Assembly: GCF_949987535.1 (NCBI RefSeq)
Contig: NC_080075.1
Location: 36,916,078 to 36,980,077, forward strand
Length of the DNA: 64,000 bases
DNA from: Balaenoptera acutorostrata
Taxonomy: Eukaryota; Chordata; Mammalia; Artiodactyla; Balaenopteridae
Direction: 5' to 3'
The notes under the pieces were generated by a model. The model did not search any database, was not told where the DNA came from, and was given only the letters and a program-made list of their open reading frames with translations. Shown piece by piece: positions 48,755-61,701 of this stretch; position 1 is the first letter of the stretch, and each line of letters opens with the position of its first letter. A program made the position numbers and the translations under genes.

Positions 48755-50572
48755 TTTATTCATTTCATCACTTGTACTTCGATATACTTTCCAAATTTTA
48801 TTTTAGTATTAACTATAATGACCCCATCAAAATAAGAAGAAAAATTTATATTTTTACATATATAGTTATACAGTTTCATCCTAGTCTAATTTAGGATAAT
48901 GTCTAAGTGGGCTTATTATTTATATCTATTATCAGATATTTACTGTATTTATTTCTTTGTCCCCAAGAGGCATCTTATGGTGACGGTAGGTAATTTTAGG
49001 TCAGAAGCAATTATGATCAAAAGGATTTCAGCTTCAGAGAATGAGGCTAAATTTCCAAAGGCATAAATGCACAGCAACTCCAAAAAATGACCATATATGT
49101 CACTGGGGTTATGAATACCCAGGCAACTCACTTGCTAGTCCTGTCTTTCCATGAATAAACCATCCCATAAATGTGCCTATTAGGACACGTTCGTTTTTAA
49201 ATATTAATTTTCTTAGAAAAATGAAGGGAGAGAATGCTGTTGGTGGCCCTAGAGTTTTCTTCTTCTAAAAAAATTATATTCTTGAACCAAAGCTGAATCT
49301 CCAGCAGAGTTTTATCCCCATATTTGGAAGCATACCAGCTGTGTACATGGGGCTCCAGGCTCCACGTGGTTTGTTGCTGAACTTGACGCTCTTCTAGACC
49401 AGGCCCTCTACTCTGTGACACAGTGCCTTGATAGATGGGATGAGCTGGACTGTCCTTTAGTCTGTCCCCATCCACCCATACCTACCACATTCTTTCACTC
49501 TCATCCACCCCAAAGCAGGTGCCTTTGAAAGGCCTGAGTGTAAGATACAGTTTCCTCTGGCTTCCCAGCTCAGGTTCTGTCATTACCTTTCTCTAATATA
49601 TCTAAGCAGCCCCTTCCAGCGACTGGTCCGAGCCTAAGCTGGGATCCCCCCTTTCCTGTTGTTCCCTCACCTCTACCCCGACCTCCAAGGGCCACCCCCC
49701 TGCTTTCTGTTTTGTCCATCACCTCAGTTTCTTTTCCCCTGTTTCTGACCTGCACTTTTTCTGGATCAGACGCAGGCAGGTTGAGAGGTAATGAGAACCA
49801 GATGGACAGAGTGTAGAAATTGCCCAAATGGGTATGAGAATGTGGGAGCTGTCAGGCATGGAGTGAAGCTGGAATTTTTCAGCAATAAAATGGGATTTAT
49901 CGCCACTCTACCACAGTCATTGCCGACAACCGTTTACCTTGACAGAAACCCCATTCCGATAGGCCACGCCGATGCAGATTCTTTTTTCCAAAGAGTGATG
50001 ATTGGTATTTGTTCTAAGGCTTAAATGGCCTGCACTAAAGGTGAAGCATTAGGCCAAAGTCCTGTATTCCCCACTGAGGCAAATGAACCTGCTAAAATAA
50101 GTTCCTTCCACAATGGCTGTGTAATTGAAACCAGAAAGTGAGAGAATTTGATAAATTGCTTGACCCTGAAGGAATGTTAAGGTCATAAATTTTCATTGCA
50201 TTTTTTCCTCTCTCTTTTTTTATTTTTATATATTGATTATATTTAGTATTTGCTTCGAAATTCAACAAGCTTACAGATCATCGGTTGTGGCCCCAGGGGA
50301 GAGCACAGTAAATCATCAATTAAGAGGGTAGGGGGCATTCTCCCCTCACCTTCCAAAGAGGAATGTCAGCTCCGCAGTATTCCAAGGACAGTCATGGAGG
50401 TGTCTTCCATCTCAGAATTATTCCAACTTAGCACGCAATTTGTCCTGGCATGGACAAAGTAAAATCCACAGGAAAGATTTTTCTCAGAAGGGTGCTGCTA
50501 CACTTCTATCATTTAAGAAAGATGAACTGTTAAGAGGCTGGCAATACATTTGCAGCCATCACACCCACATAC

Positions 50573-50590
50573 CTTTTTCCCTCCTGTAAC
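50573..50590 (-). other. Possible 18-nt microexon, minus strand
   Basis: Minus strand: acceptor ttgttcttatttttag, 18 nt gttacaggagggaaaaag, donor AAG|GTATGTGG. The length is a multiple of three, so inclusion would not alter the frame between the candidate exons at 57265 and 47197. Very short exons arise easily by chance, so this is only a pointer. Confidence 0.15.
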
Positions 50591-50627
50591 CTAAAAATAA
50601 GAACAATTGGATTTTAGCTAAAAACCA

Positions 50628-50650
50628 TGATCCTCTTTTTTAGAGGATCA
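50628..50650. repeat. Perfect 9-bp hairpin, T5 loop
   Basis: tgatcctct, ttttt, agaggatca. The stem is GC-containing and exact, unusual in this AT-rich stretch. It lies 38 bp from the microexon candidate. Not a recognised RNA gene. Confidence 0.7.
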
Positions 50651-51828
50651 CGTGGGAGTGTGCCTGTGTGCGTGTGCGTGGAAGCATCATGCTTCTGAGT
50701 GCTGGTTTTGGCAAAGTCCACTTGAGATTTTTCAAACTTACTTTCGTTAAAATCTGGATGATCTTAATGTGGAAATAAAACATAGGTCATAAAAACAGTC
50801 CAAGCCACATGTTACAGAATATAAAATGGACTGAAATACTAAAGTCACCGCATAGCAGCAAATTTCCTCACGTCTTGCTTTAAGGTTTTACTTGTTTTTC
50901 TAAAAAGTGAATGAATGAAGCTTGCCAGCATTTTAATTTAGCTGTATTTTCTACCGATTGTTTATAGTGATATGATATGAAGATATATACTCTCTCAACC
51001 TGAAGCACGTTAAATAATTTATTGATAGCCAAAACTTCTTGTCCTTGAAATTTTTAAAGAACAATCTGTCTCCTGGGTATTCATGTCCTTGGCTTGTTCT
51101 CACTGTTAAATAAGTAAAATCAGAAGTATTTGATCACTAATGTATAAATTTTATGTTCAGAATTTTCAGGATTCAGGAGATCCCAAATGGGATCCAAGGC
51201 AGAATTTTTGACTGACCATTGGGACAATTTCCCTAATTTAGGAAAGATTGATTCATGCTGATTTATTTTCAATTATTAATTATCAGTTTATTGGTTGAAA
51301 CCAATACTAGCGCTAGGATGTATAAGAATTAAATAACCACATGCATTTTTTTTCAAAACCATCTAAACTGTATAAGTAAAAGATAATTTATGCTTCATTC
51401 TATAAAGTATTATCAGTAGAGGTGAGGCTAAATAATCTCTAGTCCCATATCCTACTTTCTTTTGTTCAAATGTAATATCACCAATGTATATTGAGTACAT
51501 ATTTCTATGTCAAAAAAATTTTTTTCGGTCAAGTAAGGAAAGAAAGAAATTCCAAATCCTTCTTATTCAAAAAGACAAAAGTCAGAGAATTTGTGAGTGA
51601 TATAAAATAGTAAGTAGTACAAGAGCTGTTGAAAAATCTTGGAAACTGCCACCAAAGTGCAGGGGAAGGTGAGAATTTTCATGTTATTGCTTAGATGTGT
51701 ATAAATATTCTAATAAGAATTCAGCAACAATATGTTTTCATCTTATAGAGGGGGGATCATGAGATCATGATGTACATATGATCTACTTTTAATCTTGTGG
51801 CTTTGTCACAGTGTTAAAAATGGAACTT

Positions 51829-51962
51829 GGGAGGGACATGCAAGAAGGAGGAGATATGGGGATGTATGTATATGTATAGCTGATTCACTTTGTTATAAAG
51901 CAGAAACTAACACACCATTGTGAAGCAATTATACTCCTATAAAGATGTTAAAAAGAAAAAAA
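51829..51962 (+). mobile_element. Very short L1 3' tail
   Basis: About 120 nt of the cetacean L1 3'UTR end (ggagatatggggatgtatgt ... ctgattcactttgttataaagc ... caattatactcctataaagatg) with a short A tail. The copy's polyA signal reads TATAAA. Flanking ggaactt at 51822-51828 and 51963-51969 may be a short TSD. It is the only recent insertion seen between 35.3 and 55.6 kb. Confidence 0.85.
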
Positions 51963-51969
51963 GGAACTT

Positions 51970-54900
51970 CTTCCGCACTTAAAAATTTTGTCACGAGGCT
52001 GTTTCAAATAAATAAATAAATATATGTACACATATACATATATATAAGCATAAATAAAATATGAACAGAAAATGGCTTCTATCACTAATATTTTTGCAAA
52101 CTAATGTTCAGCTGATGCAACTCAATTTTATTTTGCATCACATTAGTGTCATAATGGTAATGACTAGCCTTTATTCACTAACAGTTTGAGTCAGCACTTT
52201 GAGACATTTTCAAATTAGGTCATACTGCACATTTGTGTCTGATACAAAGGTTGATTAAGAGAGCTGCACAGTTTTAAAGTGATGCGGTGTGAGTTGAATT
52301 AAGTTCTCTCTGATACGGGAAATGTGAGCCACCATAACTAAGCAGAAATAATGTATGGGCTATAGGGGGAGAATACATTTCCACAGAGTGCTTGAAGTCA
52401 TACTCATTTACAATTTCACAAAGTCCTCTGTCTGTTATGGAAGAATTCTATCATGGGGCCTAGAAAAAAAGCAATGAATTACAATAAGGACACTGGAGGC
52501 CTGGTCCCCAGACCTGTTTCAGTGAAAGTCAGTTTTTGCCTTTATGTCCCTTTTGATCGTCTCAATAAAGACCTTTTTTTTTTTCTTCTAGACACTGTCT
52601 ACTGCTTTTCTGAAGTCAGAATGATCCGGTGTCACAACCAAACCATTTACCCATAATATAACGATTCGGAGGCCGGGCTAAATTGCTCTATGCAAGCTAG
52701 ACCTGGGGAAAATTAAAAAGTCTATTTAAAGTGATATTGTCATGGCAAATCCATAATCTCATCAAAAATCTGAAGGAATAGGATTTTCTTTAGTTGCCCA
52801 GCACTTCAAATAAATTGTGAAAATGGCCCCTACAAGGCAAAGTAACTTTTAATTGGGTTTAAGGAGAACAAAAATAAAAGCTGAAACTCTTTAATTGTTG
52901 GTTTGTCCAAAAGGGCAAAAATAGCCGTTGTTATTAACACTGTATTCACTTCACGTTGCCCTCTCCATAGCATAAAAAAGCCACAGAAGAGTTTCTAAAT
53001 ATATATATTTTTTTATTGTGCCAGTGGCCTTAAAGAAACCTTGACAGAAACCCAAACAGTGGATGGCACTAAACTGAAAGAAAGCCTCCTTGGCTTGGCA
53101 AGCTTTGGTCCCAGGATACAAAAGAAGTTACTGTAGTTCTCTTGCACATACACCTTGCTTGCTTTGCATTACCATCCTGAAACATAATGCAATCCAATCA
53201 CATTTTATTTCGATAAGTCTGGGACAGCGTGCACTGCCTTGCCCCCTCCAGACCTGTTACCTCCAGTTTATTTTCAGTGTCTTTCCATCTGAGTTTTCAT
53301 AGACATTTGGACTGAACTTGTTTTCTTGGGCAAGACACCTAAGCAAAGTAAGAGGAAGGGTTCCACCAAAGAGAAGGTGTACATGTTGATTGGTTTAAAA
53401 ATAAATGCATTTAATTAGGAACATGAAGTTGTAATGGCCACAATCATTCTCAATGTTTATAAATGTGTTTATATTCCAGTTTCCTGAAGATTTTCGCAAT
53501 GAAAGAAAAAGAGCTATCAAATCTTAAAAGGAATATAAACAAGAACTGGAAGGAAAGAAGAAAGGAAGGAAGGGAGGGAGGGAGGAGGGAAGAAAGAGGA
53601 AGAAAGATTGACTTCAGCTCCTTCCCTCAATCCCAACAAAGATCTGTTCATTAGCCACCTACCCCTCTTCACTGATTTCTGTCCTTCAGCTGTGAAAGAC
53701 CACAATCCATGAAAGGGATACATAAATTTGCTTCCTTCACCTTTGCTGATTTCTTGTTGCTTCTCATAACAAATATTTTTAATATTATAACTTGAATTTG
53801 AATAACCCCTTGTTCTTGCTAAACTCCAGAGGTTGCTCTGCCCAGCCCTGATTATTTATCACAAAAACAAGGCTCACGAGTATCTTCAAGTGGAATTTCC
53901 TGTGACTCCGATTAAAACACAGATATCCCTGGATTCAGAGCCTGCCAATTAATACCCGAAGCGGTGGTGGCACTATGTCTCAAGCACGTACATTTTCATT
54001 TTCAACACACCCCTGGTGTGTGCAATCACTTAATTTACATTTTCAAAAGGTCACTTGTGGTGCTAGCTGGAATGAATTGTATATTTTACTTATTTTGCAA
54101 TAGGCTAATTTGCCCAGCCAGAGAGACATACTTTTCCCAGCCACTAGGATGACATAAATCTGAATCAGTCATCATATCACAACGAATAGGTAAAAGTAGT
54201 TTTGCTATTTTGTTAAGCAGTTACGGGAATACTTGAGTTTCTCCAACAGTTTAATTTAGCACATGAGAATAGCATCTAGTGAGCTATTTTTATTAATAGT
54301 GGGTTTTTTATTATTATTTTGCAGAATGGATACAGCAACATTACCAGAGTTCAATATGACTTTTGATGATCTGGTGTGCAGTGATTAAATAAGGTTAATC
54401 TTCATTTTATATGCTAATAGGATATTTATAATCTCTACAGCATATCCAATTTAACGACTTTATTCTCTGTTGTTCAGAAAGTATTTCTTATTAGTGAAAG
54501 AGAATACCCTTTCATTCACCACAGAGGCTAGTTTAATTGGGCTTGAGTGCACTGTGTATAATTAGTCCACTTCTCTAATATTTCATCTATAATTACACAA
54601 TGAATAATGTGCTTAAATTTCATAAAACTAGTGGGTTCAAAGAAAGACTTCCAAAAAAATGAGCATTCTGTTTTCAAGCTTTCCCAAGCCTTACTAAGAG
54701 CCTGATGAAAATAAGGCTGAAGCCAGTATGAATTTCTTGAATGGTGAATGGATGCCCAAAGCCTCTGAGGCTAAAAGCAAAGATAATGTCCCCTCCAGCT
54801 CCACTCATCTCACCCAATGACAATGTTAGCAGCAGGGCTGCTTGGACCAGGCCCAGCTGCTACTGGAGAAACAGGATCAAAGTCCCCACATGCTATATCC

Positions 54901-55639
54901 CCAAGGTCTCTGCAAATGTCAGACCACAAGATGGTATTTTGAATGGCAAAGCTGTTTTGTTTGGGGTTTGGGTATTTTTATCCCCCCAATATTTAGAACT
55001 CTTTTGGGCAAACTCATTCCAGACAGCAGCCTATGAAGTTGTATCATGGAAACCAACTTTTAATTTTGTTAGGGAATGTGATCACGTAGAGAAAGAGGGG
55101 AAAAAGAGAGAGAAACTGGTGTATGATTTTGAGGGTTCCTCTACTGATTGAAGGGAGTTAGTTGGACCTCTGAGTGTACATGTATGTATTGTTCATCTTA
55201 GTTCAAACAAGGCTATTTTTACACTAGCGCTATAGTTACTTGCACAATTAAAAAAAAAAAAAAAGACTTCAAGGACAAAAGAAAAATGTATTAAGGGGTT
55301 TTAGGAGAGTTTTTTTAAAGGGCCATAGGAAGCCTCCATTTTCAGTGTTATCCTGCTAAGGGGAGTTAGCCAAGGTCAACAGCATGTCCACATGGCCTCT
55401 TCAATGTGCCTTCTCTTATACCCCTAAAATATACTTCCCATAAGGCCCTTACATTGTTCTTACTTCCTCACTTTGCCTTTAAACGTGTTTGCTCCACTTC
55501 TACCAAAGAGAGTGCCAGTTGTCCAAATGACTACTGTGACCCAGCAGCCTACCCACTCGCCAAAAAAGAGCCTGAAGACTTCAAAGAGAATCTCTTATCT
55601 TTTGAACCAATAACTACAAATGAAAAAGCCATTGGCTGC
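51970..55639. other. Unique DNA, repeat-poor, no gene seen
   Basis: Continues the transposon-poor, AT-rich character. A (taaa)/(tata) stretch lies at 52006-52050. A 136-codon open frame at 54741-55151 shows no recognisable domain and is not called. Confidence 0.45.
53548..53607 (+). repeat. 60-nt polypurine tract
   Basis: All A/G from 53548 to 53607, mainly ggaa, ggga and agaa units. Similar in kind to the longer tract at 10383-10507. Confidence 0.9.
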
Positions 55640-56030
55640 GGTTGAGTCAGGAAAATAGAATCACCACCAGGTACTTCAACAGAGGGATATAAACTAGGGA
55701 CCTAGTTACAAAAGCATTGGAAGAACTGAAAAGCCAACTGGAGACCACCAAGAGTTTGGCAATAGCAGGAAGCCACTGCCACCCCTAGACCTACAGGACC
55801 AAGGGAAGGGGGCAGGCTCTGGGACCTCAGAGGAGATGCTGCCATTGCCAGAACCACCTCCAAAGCAGGTTGAAGGTTGAGGGGTTGGGATTTCCCAGTC
55901 TCCCCTCCTCCTTGCTCAGAGTCTCCCTTTGTGGAAGCCAGATGGCAATGTGCTTTGCAGGGCTAAGCCCCCTAAAATACAAAAGAGCAAGGAAAGGGCA
56001 GGAATGGGTTTAAGAGTGAACAGGTAAATG
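55640..56030. repeat. Probable old eutherian interspersed repeat
   Basis: 'gaatcaccaccaggtacttcaacagagggatataaactagggacctagttacaaaagcattggaagaactgaaaagccaactgg ... gccactgccacccctagacc' resembles a common eutherian repeat I have seen but cannot name with confidence. Confidence 0.4.
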
Positions 56031-56383
56031 ACCAAGCATAGCTCCTTCTCAACAGCCTTAAGACTTTTGTATGAAGATAAAATTCTCAGCAGATCCCTGT
56101 GTGAGTATAGTAGAAGGAAACTGATATCTATTTTGGTTTCAAATTCCTAAAGTGCTATCTATACTAAGGAGCACCAGCTAGGAAAATGGCTGTCATGCTG
56201 AAGATAAACTCAAACATAGTTTCACTGGGTGGATTAAAAAGGGGTACAAGTACTTAAAAAGTTGAGACCACCCTCAGTCCCAAACCCTTGAAGTTGTTTG
56301 TCAGGGTAATGTATCATTTTCTACCCCAACGTGGCCCACAGGCAGCAGAGTGGGGCACAAATGGAGGTCAATCTTGACTTCAA

Positions 56384-56943
56384 CATGCAAGCAACATAAA
56401 TGTCTATCGACAGATGAATGGTTAAAGAAGATGTGGTACGTATATACAATGGAATATTACTCAGCCATAAAAAAGAATGAAATGATGCCATCTGCAGCAA
56501 CATGCATGGACCTAGAGATTATCATACTAAGATACTAAGTGTAAGTCAGAGAAAGACCAATATCATATATCGCTTATACGTGGAATCAAAAAAATGTAAA
56601 AAAAAGATACAAATGAACTTACTCCCAAAACAGAAAGAGACTCACAGACATAGAAAACAAACTTATGGTGACTAAAGGGGAAAGGGAGAGGGGAGGGATA
56701 AATTAGGAGGTTCAGATTAATTCATACACACTCCTACATATAAAACAGATAACCAGCAAGGACCTACTGTATAGCACAGGGAACTATATTCAGTATTTTG
56801 TAATAATCTATAAGGGAAAAGAATCTGAAAAGAATCTGAAAAAGAATTTATGTATATAAATATATATATATATATAACTGAATCACTGCTGTATACCTGA
56901 AACTAACATGATATTGTAAATGAACTACACTTCAATTTTAAAA
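56384..56943 (+). mobile_element. 5'-truncated L1, ORF2 end plus 3'UTR
   Basis: Begins in the ORF2 C-terminus ([25 protein letters not shown], readable to a stop at 56536-56538) and ends with an A-rich tail. The 3'UTR is of the type seen at 4240 and 33545 (gacctactgtatagcacagg ... gaaactaacatgatattg). A perfect 14-nt TSD, aatcttgacttcaa, lies at 56370-56383 and 56944-56957. A G-rich stretch sits at 56677-56698. Confidence 0.93.
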
Positions 56944-56957
56944 AATCTTGACTTCAA

Positions 56958-58777
56958 ATTCTCTGGTTTCCATGGATTTTGTACACCCCAAACTTTGCTT
57001 GAACAAAAAATAGGTTTTGTCCAGAGACACTTTGCTGTGCCCTGAATGAACAGCAATTCTATGTCCTTTGCCCCCCTTTTCACGGCACTGCTGCCCCATA
57101 GCCATATCAACTATTTAAAAGACATTGTTTCTATTGTCTTCATATCCCTTAAGCTCCTCTCCCTAGACACCAGCCAACACTAACAGGGTTTGTTGTTCAG
57201 GCTCAGGAACAAAGCCTCCTTGAAACCTAGACACAGGTACACTTTTCAAGCTTTAACAGCTTACCTTCTTGCTCCTCTATTTTCTGCCGTATCACTTGCC
57301 CATTAACATGCATGGTGCAGTTAAAAGAGATTTGCATTTGGCCTTACAAAATGAAGAATTCATAAGTTGGCTTTTTTTTTTCCTCCTGACAAGAATCCAT
57401 ATTACTTGGAAAGGGAAAGGCCAAAGGGAAATTATTGCTATTTTAGACAGCAGCATAAATTTTCTTCCTATTTTTAACCTAGGTTTTAATTTAATAAGTT
57501 TTATGACCCTTATATTAAGTACATATGTTTTACAAGACATTGTGTCCCTCGAGTCACCCTGAATTTGCTCTATTGTACCAGAGTTAAATGAATGAATACT
57601 GTGTTTCTGATTGTAGTTCATCTTGTATTTGATCCTTATACTATGCCTGGTAAACCTTCACAAAAACAGAGAACAACACAACTTAATGACCATTTAAGGC
57701 TAGCATATACTGTTTTAAAATAAATAAATGAATGGGTGTCCCTTTGCAGTATTTTAAATTTCAGATTTCTCTCCCACTGGTGTTTATAAAAACAATTAAG
57801 GACATACAAAATACTGGAAATAGTCTTTGGTGTTCAGAATTGGCAACTAAACATACAAGCCCTTTATGTGTTTATTCCATTGGCCAATGCAAAGGTAAAT
57901 TTCCTTCAAATTAAACCTTCAAACTTGAATATGGTTCTCTTTTTGGTAATCTGAAGTGATACCAATTTTCTTATACAAGATGCTCTCACTCATTTGAAAA
58001 TGAGTTTGATGCTATTTAAACATAAAGAGGGTCCCACCAATCCTGAAAAAAAAAATTATTTGAATAATGACTCTGGTTATTTAAAAGAAAATTTTGAGTT
58101 CATAGCAGAATGGAGAAAATCACCAATAATATTAGTGTAGAGGGAAGTTTAATAGTTAGCAGTTAGTTAATAAAGAGGTATATTTTCCTGAGTTCATATG
58201 GGTGGGGGGAGGAGCTAGGGGAGCAAAGCTCAAAGTTGAGCTCAAAGTTGTGTGTGTAAACATTGCAAAAATGTAACAACCTTGCACTAGTGGCAAAATT
58301 TGTTTTTTAATTATTAAGATGTAACAGATTTTCACATCCTACCAGAGTACAAGAGTTATTGATTAGCTGAATATTCATCCAGAAAATCTTTATAATGTAG
58401 TAAAATTTGTTTTGAAATACGCTTTATAAATTTTCTGCTTCAATTCTGATTTTTAAAATGGTTTTCCGACCCATGCCAAAGTTTCATAAATCAATAGCCT
58501 ACTAAAAGTGCATTTTAGGTCAATGGATTAAGGGTGGCACAAACTCAAGTTGGCAAAAATTAGCCTTTATACCACAATTTCAGATTATCTGCCAGACTAT
58601 ATAACTGTGTACATTTAAATTTAGTAATGTATCCAATCCAATTCAAGAAGTCATTCATTTCTTTCCCATTCATTTTGTTTGCTTTTGTCCTACTTCAGTG
58701 ACTTTGAAGGATATGACTTTAGTGTAACTGGTGAGTCAGTAGAACCTTCCTCAAAACTCTACATAAGAATTGATGTT
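56958..58777. other. Unique DNA
   Basis: No repeat recognised. It contains the weak exon candidate at 57265-57342. Nothing else is supported. Confidence 0.4.
57265..57342 (-). other. Possible 78-nt exon, minus strand (weak)
   Basis: Minus strand: the donor GAAG|GTAAGC is good. The acceptor ttcattttgtaag is mediocre. Only one frame is open, with HVNGQVIRQKIEEQE at its end, leaving one base. That base would feed the candidate exon at 47197-47249 in the CILTQ frame, with or without the 18-nt candidate at 50573. The peptide is not recognised. Confidence 0.18.
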
Positions 58778-60741
58778 GGGGGAGGCCTTCAAGATGGTGG
58801 AGGAGTAGAACGTGGAGATCACCTTCCTCCCCACAAATACATCAGAAATACATCTAGCTGTGGAACAACTCCTACAGAACACCTACTGAATGCTGGCAGA
58901 AGACCTCAGACTTCCCAAAAGGCAAGAAACTCCCCACGTACCTGGGTAGGGCAAAAGAAAAAAGAAAAAACAGAGACAAAAGAATAGGGACGGGACCTGC
59001 ACCTCTGGGAGGGAGCTGTGAAGGAGGAAAAGTGTCCACACACTAGGGAGCCCCTTCACTGGAGGAGATGGGGGTGGGGGTTGGGGGGGGCGGGGGGAAG
59101 CTTTGGACCCACAGAGGAGAGCGCAGCAATAGGGGTGCAGGGGGCAAAGCGGAGAGATTCCTGCACAGAGGATCGGTGCCGAGCAGCACTCATCAGCCCA
59201 AGAGGCTTGTCTGCTCACCCGCCGGGGCGGGCAGGGGCTGGGAGCTGAGGCTCGGGCTTTGGTCAGATCCCAGGGAGAGGACTGGGGTTGGCGGTGTGAA
59301 CACAGCCTGAAGGGGGCTAGTGCACCACAGCTAGCCAGGATGGAGTCCGGGAAAAAGTCTGGACCTGCCGGAGAGGCAAGAGACCATTGTTTCGGGGTGC
59401 GCGAGGAGAGGGGATACAGATCACCGCCTAAATGAGCTCCAGAGATGGGCGTGGGCCGCGGCTATCAGCGCAGACACTAGAGACAGGCATGAGATGCTAA
59501 GGCTGCTGCTTCAGCCACCAAGAAGCTTGTGTGCAAGCACAAGTCAATATCCACACTGCCCTCCTGGGAGCCTGTACAGCCCGCCACTGCCAGGGTCCCG
59601 TGATCCAGGGACAACTTCCCCAGGAGAACACACGGCGTGCCTCAGGCTGTAGCAACGTCATGCCGGCCTCTGCCACCCAGGCTCGCTCCACACTCCGTAC
59701 CCTTCCCTACCCCCCGGCCTGATGAGCCAGAGCCCCCTAATCAGCCGCTCCTTTAACCCTGTCCTGTCTGGGCAGAAACAGACGCCCTCAGGCGACCTAC
59801 ACGCAGAGGCGGGGCCAATCCAAAGCTGAACCCCAGGAGCTGTGCAAACAAAGAAGAGAAAGGGAAACTTCTTCCAGCAGCCTCAGGAGCAGTGGATTAA
59901 ATCTCCACAGTCAACTTGATCTGCATCTGCATCTGTGGAATACTGAATAGACAATGAATCATCTCAAAATTGAGGCAATGGATTTGTGCGATTTTGTCTG
60001 TATAGCTTTGCTTTTACCATTTGTCCTAGGGTTCTGTCTGTCCGTCTTTTGTTTTTTTTTTTAGTATACTTTTTAGTGCTTGTTATCATTGGTGGATTTG
60101 CTTTCTGATTTGGTTGCTCTCTTCTTTCTTTCTTTTTTAATTACTTTCTAATTTTCTTTATTTTTAATTTTTTTTTACTTTTTTAATAACTTTATTTTAT
60201 TTTTTTCTTTCTTTCTTTCTTTTTTCTCCCATTTCTTCTGAGCCGTGTGGCTGACAGAGTCTTGGTGTTCCGGCCAGGTGTCAGGACTGTGCCTCTGAGG
60301 TGGGAGAGCCAAGTTCAGGACACTGGTCCACCAGAAACCTCCCAGCTCCATGTAATATCAAATGGCAAAAGGTCTCCCAGAGATCTCCATCTCAATGCTA
60401 AGACCCAACTCCACTCAACAACCAGCAAGTTACAGTGCTAGACACCATATGCCAAACAATTAGCAAGACAGGAACACAATCCCACCCATTAGCAGAGAAG
60501 CTGCCTAAAATCATAATAACATCACAGACACCCCAAAACACAGCACCAGATGCAGTCATGCCCACCAGAAAGATAAGATCCAGCCTCATCCACCAGAACA
60601 CAGGCACCATTCCCCTCCACCAGGAAGCCTACACAACCCACTGAACCAACCTTAGCCACTGGGGACAGACACCAAAAACAACGGGAACTACAAACCTGCA
60701 GCCTGCGAAAAGGAGACCCCAAACACAGTAAGTTAAGCAAA
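58778..60741 (+). promoter_or_regulatory. L1 5'UTR / internal promoter, copy 3
   Basis: Has the same layout as copy 2: YY1-like caagatgg at 58790-58797, a GC-rich block with a strong G-run segment at 59066-59098 (a potential G-quadruplex not present in copy 2), then a T-rich tract at 60040-60240, then ordinary sequence up to ORF1. Confidence 0.75.
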
Positions 60742-61627
60742 ATGAGATGACAGAGCAACACACAGCAGATGAAGGAGCAAGGTAAAAACCAACCAGACCA
60801 AACAAATGAAGAGGAAATAGGCAGTCTACCTCAAAAAAAAATCAGAGTAATGATAGTAAAGATGATCACAAACCTTGGAAGTAGACTGGAGAAAATAAAA
60901 GAAACATTTAACAAGGACCTAGAAGAACTAAAGAGCAAACAAAGCATGATGAACAACGCAATAAATGAAATTTAAAATTCTCTAGAAGGAATCAATAGCA
61001 GAATAACTGAGGCAGAATAACGGATAAGTGACCTGGAAGATAAAATAGTGGAAATAACTACTGCAGAGCAGAATAAAGAAAAAAGAATGAAAAGAATTGA
61101 GAACAGTCTCAGAGACCTCTGGGACAACATTAAACACACCAACATTTGAATTATAGGGGTCCCAGAAGAAGAAGAGAAAAAGAAAGGGACTGAGAAAATA
61201 TTTGAAGAGATTATAGTTGAAAACTTCCCTAATATGGGAAAGGAAATAGTCAAGTCCAAGAAACAGAGTCCCATACAGGATAAATCCAAGGAGAAAAATG
61301 CCAAGAAACATATTAATCAAACTATCAAAAATTAAATACAAAGAACAAATATTAAAAGCAGCAAGGGAAAAGCAACAAATAACATACAAGGGAACCCCTG
61401 TAAGGTTAATAGCTGATCTTTCAGCAGAAACTCTGCAAGCCAGAAGGGAGTGGCAGGACATATTTAAAGTGATGAAAGGGAAAAACCTACAACCAAGATT
61501 ATTCTACCCAGCAAGGATCTCATTCAGATTCGACAGAGAAATTAAAACCTTGACAGACAAGCAAAAGCTAAGAGAATTCAGCACCATCAAACCAGCTTTA
61601 CAACCAATGCGAAAGGAACTTCTCTAA
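60742..61627 (+). pseudogene. L1 ORF1, stop codons and deletions
   Basis: The start codon is followed after one codon by TGA (60748-60750). An in-frame ATG at 60769 opens MKEQGKNQPDQTNEEE to a TAA at 60973-60975. Further stops lie at about 61018 and 61147. A loss of about 8 nt lies near 61254. The coiled coil, the RNA-recognition start (VPEEEEKKKGTEK) and the C-terminal domain (REWQDIFKVMKGKN, RLFYPARISFRFD) remain readable. The stop is at 61625-61627. Dead. Confidence 0.9.
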
Positions 61628-61701
61628 GTGGGAAACACAAGAAAAGGAAAAGACCTACAACAACAAACCCAAAACAATTAAGAAAATGGTAATAGAAAGA
61701 A

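Larger units (their letters stand above)
35266..51828. other. ~16.5 kb transposon-free, AT-rich, probably regulatory DNA
   Basis: Apart from short homopolymers and microsatellites (for example (ac)n at 35958-35978, A-runs at ~36122, 38241, 41325, 41880 and 47261, and (ct)n at 45581-45613) I recognise no SINE, L1, MIR or L2 here. The flanks carry several per 5 kb. The sequence has many TAAT, ATTGTT and ACAAAG motifs and several perfect palindromes, and open frames that look accidental. Such transposon-free blocks in mammals usually surround developmental regulator genes and hold conserved enhancers. That role is inference. No known coding gene is recognised; exon candidates are listed separately. 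Confidence 0.6.

Noticed and set aside
54741..55151. 136-codon plus-strand open frame
   Set aside because: No recognised motif. The second overlapping frame is also open, and there is no supporting context.
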